Shown here piece by piece: positions 14,716-16,440 of a DNA stretch of 16,440 nucleotides. Made by a program: the position numbers and the translations under genes. How positions within the stretch are numbered: the stretch's first letter is position 1; the number at the start of each line of letters is the position of its first letter. Source of the DNA: Spirochaetales bacterium (GTDB lineage: Bacteria > Spirochaetota > Spirochaetia > SZUA-6 > DRHE01); NCBI GenBank assembly GCA_016930895.1, contig JAFGFV010000032.1:1-16440 (forward strand). The letters are read 5' to 3'. The notes beneath the pieces were generated by a model that saw only the letters and a list, made by a program, of their open reading frames with translations, was not told where the DNA came from and did no database searches.

Positions 14716-15123
14716 TCAGTACTGCAGATCGAGGGTCTCCACGTCGAACTTGCTGCTGTCCCCCTCGCGTCTCCGCATCGAACCCCAGGAGACGTGTCCC
14801 ATGCGTTCGATCAGGTACAGCTTGACGTGGTCGAACTCTCCGTTCACGTAGAAGACCGAGAAGAAGGGATAGGCCTCGCCGGAGCCGAACACGACCTCGC
14901 CTTTTCCACCGGGTTTGAACCAGGAGAAGGGCACGTAGAAGTCCGCGACCTCCATGCTGCTCTTCACGTAGAGCACTCGGTAGCCCAGCGGATGGGCCAG
15001 CACCTTCATGATCGGCAAGGTCTTGACGAAAACCTGCGGCTCCTCCGTGTCCTGGGCGAAGGCAGCGGCAGCCACCATCAGGCACAGGAGTATCATCACC
15101 GACAACAGTGCGGGGCGCTTCAT
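14716..15123 (-). CDS. Small exported protein of unknown function
   Basis: This 135-residue protein begins MKRPALLSVMILLCLMVAAA, a classic Sec signal peptide with probable cleavage after AFA at about residue 22, ahead of QDTEEP. The mature part is rich in aromatic residues and beta-strand-like: KTLPIMKVLAHPLGYRVLYV, ADFYVPFSWFKPGGKGEVVF, PFFSVFYVNGEFDHVKLYLI, then SWGSMRRREGDSSKFDVETL. ATG 15123 was preferred because a GGAGG lies nine nt upstream; an ATG at 15129 would leave only three nt. I do not recognise a named domain. A very similar hypothetical protein is, as far as I recall, common in Treponema and relatives. Probably periplasmic, perhaps a small beta-sandwich. It lies between argF and nrnA, all on the minus strand. 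Confidence 0.82.
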   Translation of the reverse strand: MKRPALLSVMILLCLMVAAAAFAQDTEEPQVFVKTLPIMKVLAHPLGYRVLYVKSSMEVADFYVPFSWFKPGGKGEVVFGSGEAYPFFSVFYVNGEFDHVKLYLIERMGHVSWGSMRRREGDSSKFDVETLDLQY

Positions 15124-15160
15124 TGGCATAGGCCTCCTACTGTAGTTATCTGAAACCCAG

Positions 15161-15186
15161 AGTATAGTCTTTAGAGGGAAAATCAA
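15161..15186 (-). promoter_or_regulatory. Candidate promoter for the small exported protein
   Basis: On the minus strand TATACT (15161-15166) is a good -10. TTGATT (15181-15186) is a fair -35, but the spacer is only 14 nt; TACTCT at 15159-15164 would give 16. The local AT-richness supports a promoter somewhere here. Confidence 0.4.
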
Positions 15187-15194
15187 GGTTTCCC
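15176..15194. repeat. Hairpin GGGAAA-7-TTTCCC between argF and the exported-protein gene
   Basis: A perfect 6-bp inverted repeat (15176-15181 and 15189-15194) with a 7-nt loop covers the putative -35 box of the exported-protein gene and lies 26 nt past the argF stop codon. There is no T-run, so an operator is as likely as a weak terminator. Confidence 0.35.
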
Positions 15195-15219
15195 GCGCCC
15201 GGTCCGCGGCGGAAGGCCC

Positions 15220-16158
15220 TCAGAGAGTGGCCAGCATGATCGCCTTGATGGTGTGCTTGCGGTTCTCGGCCTCGTCCCACACCCGGGAGGCGGCCCCCTC
15301 GATGACCTCGGAGCTGACCTCGTTGCCCTTGACCGCGGGCAGGCAGTGCATGAAGATGGACTCCCGCTTGCCGGTCCGGGCCATCATGGCCTCGTTTACC
15401 TGGTACGGGCGAAGCGTCTCCAGGCGCTCCTTGGACTTCTCCTCCTCGCCCATGGATACCCACACGTCGGTGTAGATCACGTCGGCGTCCTTCACGCCCT
15501 CGGCGACGTCGTCCGTGACGGCAACGCGGCTGCCGCTGGCCTCGGCGTAACCGCGGCACAGCTGGAGGCTTTCCTTGTCCGGCTGCAGCGAGGGGGGGGC
15601 CACCACCGTATAGTCCGTGCCCATCTTGGAGCAGATGATCAGGAGCGAGCGGGCGACGTTGTTGCGCCCGTCCCCCACGAACACCACCTTGCGCCCCTTG
15701 GCGGTCCCGAACACCTCTTCCACGGTCATCAGGTCCGCGAGCACCTGGGTCGGGTGGTACAGATCGGTCAGCCCATTGTACACGGGCACCCCCGAGTACT
15801 CGGCCAGCTTCTCCACCATCTCCTGCTGGAAACCCCGGAACTGGATGGCGTCGAACATGCGGCCCAGGACCCGGGCGGTGTCCTCGATGGACTCCTTGGC
15901 GCCGAGCTGGATGTCCTGGGAGGACAGGAACACGGGGTGGCCCCCCTCCTCCCCGAAGGCCGTCTCGAAGGCGCAGCGGGTGCGCGTGGAGCGCTTCTCG
16001 AACAGCAGGGCCAGGGTCTTGCCCAGGAAGTGCTGGGACACGGCGCCGGTGCGGCGCTGCCTCTTGAGCTCGTGGGACAGGTCCAGGAGAAAACGGATCT
16101 CCTCCGGGCTGTAGTCCTTGAGGGTGAGCAGGGATCTGCCTTTGAGATTGAATGCCAT
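15220..16158 (-). CDS. argF: Ornithine carbamoyltransferase
   Basis: This 312-residue enzyme transfers the carbamoyl group from carbamoyl phosphate to ornithine to make citrulline in arginine biosynthesis, or acts in reverse in the arginine deiminase pathway. Motifs seen: FEKRSTRTRCAFE (53-65), the carbamoyl-phosphate loop; YHPTQVLADLMT (134-145); VGDGRNNVARSL (161-172); DVWVSMGEE (231-239), whose SMG loop marks ornithine rather than aspartate as substrate; and HCLPAVKGNEVS (271-282), with the catalytic Cys272. ATG 16158 is preceded by AGGAGG at seven-nt spacing; the longer open frame beyond it runs into promoter and tRNA sequence and is not coding. Residues MAFNLKGRSLLTLKDY match the family N-terminus. 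No arc or other arg genes are nearby, so the anabolic role is only a default. Confidence 0.96.
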   Translation of the reverse strand: MAFNLKGRSLLTLKDYSPEEIRFLLDLSHELKRQRRTGAVSQHFLGKTLALLFEKRSTRTRCAFETAFGEEGGHPVFLSSQDIQLGAKESIEDTARVLGRMFDAIQFRGFQQEMVEKLAEYSGVPVYNGLTDLYHPTQVLADLMTVEEVFGTAKGRKVVFVGDGRNNVARSLLIICSKMGTDYTVVAPPSLQPDKESLQLCRGYAEASGSRVAVTDDVAEGVKDADVIYTDVWVSMGEEEKSKERLETLRPYQVNEAMMARTGKRESIFMHCLPAVKGNEVSSEVIEGAASRVWDEAENRKHTIKAIMLATL

Positions 16159-16223
16159 GTCGTTCCTCCTCTCGCGTCTCACCAGGGCGCGTACGCGACG
16201 GCCCCGCGGACCGCGTCGGTGAT

Positions 16224-16235
16224 CGGAAGCTTCCG
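16224..16235. promoter_or_regulatory. 12-bp perfect palindrome in the argF leader, possible operator
   Basis: CGGAAGCTTCCG is its own reverse complement. It begins about six nt downstream of the predicted argF transcription start (near 16241), where a repressor would block elongation or promoter clearance. It does not look like a typical ArgR ARG box. Confidence 0.35.
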
Positions 16236-16248
16236 CTCGATCGCCCCA

Positions 16249-16277
16249 ACCGTACACGAACGGCAGGGGAGATTCAA
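16249..16277 (-). promoter_or_regulatory. Sigma-70-type promoter for argF
   Basis: On the minus strand TTGAAT (16272-16277) and TACGGT (16249-16254) are exactly 17 nt apart. This predicts a leader of about 80 nt before the ATG at 16158. Confidence 0.6.
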
Positions 16278-16313
16278 TACGGCGGGCGCGGCGGTGCCAG
16301 CGGGGTGTGGTTA

Positions 16314-16343
16314 TTGACAGGGGCCGTCCACCTTGAGTATCCT
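16314..16343 (+). promoter_or_regulatory. Promoter of tRNA-Leu
   Basis: TTGACA (16314-16319) and TATCCT (16338-16343) have an 18-nt spacer. The tRNA starts 11 nt after the -10. The block TATCCTTGGG is identical to that in the promoter at 1374-1383. Confidence 0.75.
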
Positions 16344-16354
16344 TGGGAGCGTGC

Positions 16355-16439
16355 GCTGTGGTGGTGGAACTGGTAGACACGCTAGCTTGAGGGGCTAGTG
16401 CCCGTTTAGGGCGTGGAGGTTCAAGTCCTCTCCACAGCA
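16355..16439 (+). tRNA. tRNA-Leu (anticodon GAG)
   Basis: The acceptor stem GCTGTGG (16355-16361) pairs with CCACAGC (16432-16438), and A16439 is the discriminator, as expected for leucine. The anticodon stem CTAGC/GCTAG (16382-16386 and 16394-16398) closes the loop TTGAGGG with GAG at 16389-16391. A long variable arm, TGCCC-GTTTA-GGGCG, marks a class II tRNA. The T-loop is TTCAAGT. The next base is A, so CCA is not encoded, although the window ends there. Confidence 0.96.
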
Positions 16440-16440
16440 A

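Noticed and set aside
16159..16440. N-terminal extension of argF to the window end
   Set aside because: The region contains the argF promoter, the tRNA promoter and the tRNA itself; the family N-terminus begins at ATG 16158 with a good ribosome binding site.

Overview
This is a 16.4 kb, high-GC, gene-dense bacterial chromosome segment. It carries housekeeping and envelope genes, one tRNA, and no insertion sequence, phage gene or CRISPR array that I can see. My best guess for the host is a high-GC spirochaete. That rests on remembered resemblance of the sigma-like protein (12671-13528), the small exported protein (14716-15123) and the 166-residue protein (8676-9176) to spirochaete hypothetical proteins. 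It is an inference, not a search result.

Left end (1-2394). The window opens with the last 29 codons of an unknown plus-strand gene. Facing it is a shikimate-dehydrogenase-like gene (199-1118, minus) that is broken twice: a frame break with loss of about 11 residues near the N-terminus, and an in-frame amber codon followed by 53 more family-like codons. Next is an AIR-synthase/HypE-family protein (1387-2394, plus) whose promoter sits directly against its ATG.

Minus-strand operon (9176 to 2408). The order is a 166-residue protein of unknown function, a MoxR AAA+ ATPase, a DUF58 protein, a TgpA-like membrane transglutaminase and an exported TPR protein. The last four genes overlap (26, 17 and 1 nt). 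This is the classic MoxR/DUF58/transglutaminase envelope module with a TPR partner added.

Middle (9281-12669). A [2Fe-2S] ferredoxin is divergent from the operon and translationally coupled (GTGA) to an exported GH114/TM1410-like protein. A convergent RdgB/HAM1 XTP/dITP pyrophosphatase follows. Divergent from it is a histone-deacetylase-superfamily enzyme.

Right end (12671-16440). On the minus strand lie ornithine carbamoyltransferase (argF), a small exported protein, an NrnA-type DHH phosphoesterase and a divergent sigma-70-like protein. A tRNA-Leu(GAG) on the plus strand closes the window.

Regulatory signals. Three genes (1387, 9318, 11417) have a plausible sigma-70 promoter whose -10 box ends 5 to 7 nt before the ATG and have no usable Shine-Dalgarno sequence. 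They look leaderless. The tRNA promoter shares the block TATCCTTGGG with the first of them. Other genes, including argF, the sigma-like gene and the HDAC gene, have ordinary Shine-Dalgarno sites, so both initiation modes seem to coexist. The points most worth following up are the decaying shikimate-dehydrogenase-like gene, the leaderless promoters and the lineage-restricted sigma-like protein.
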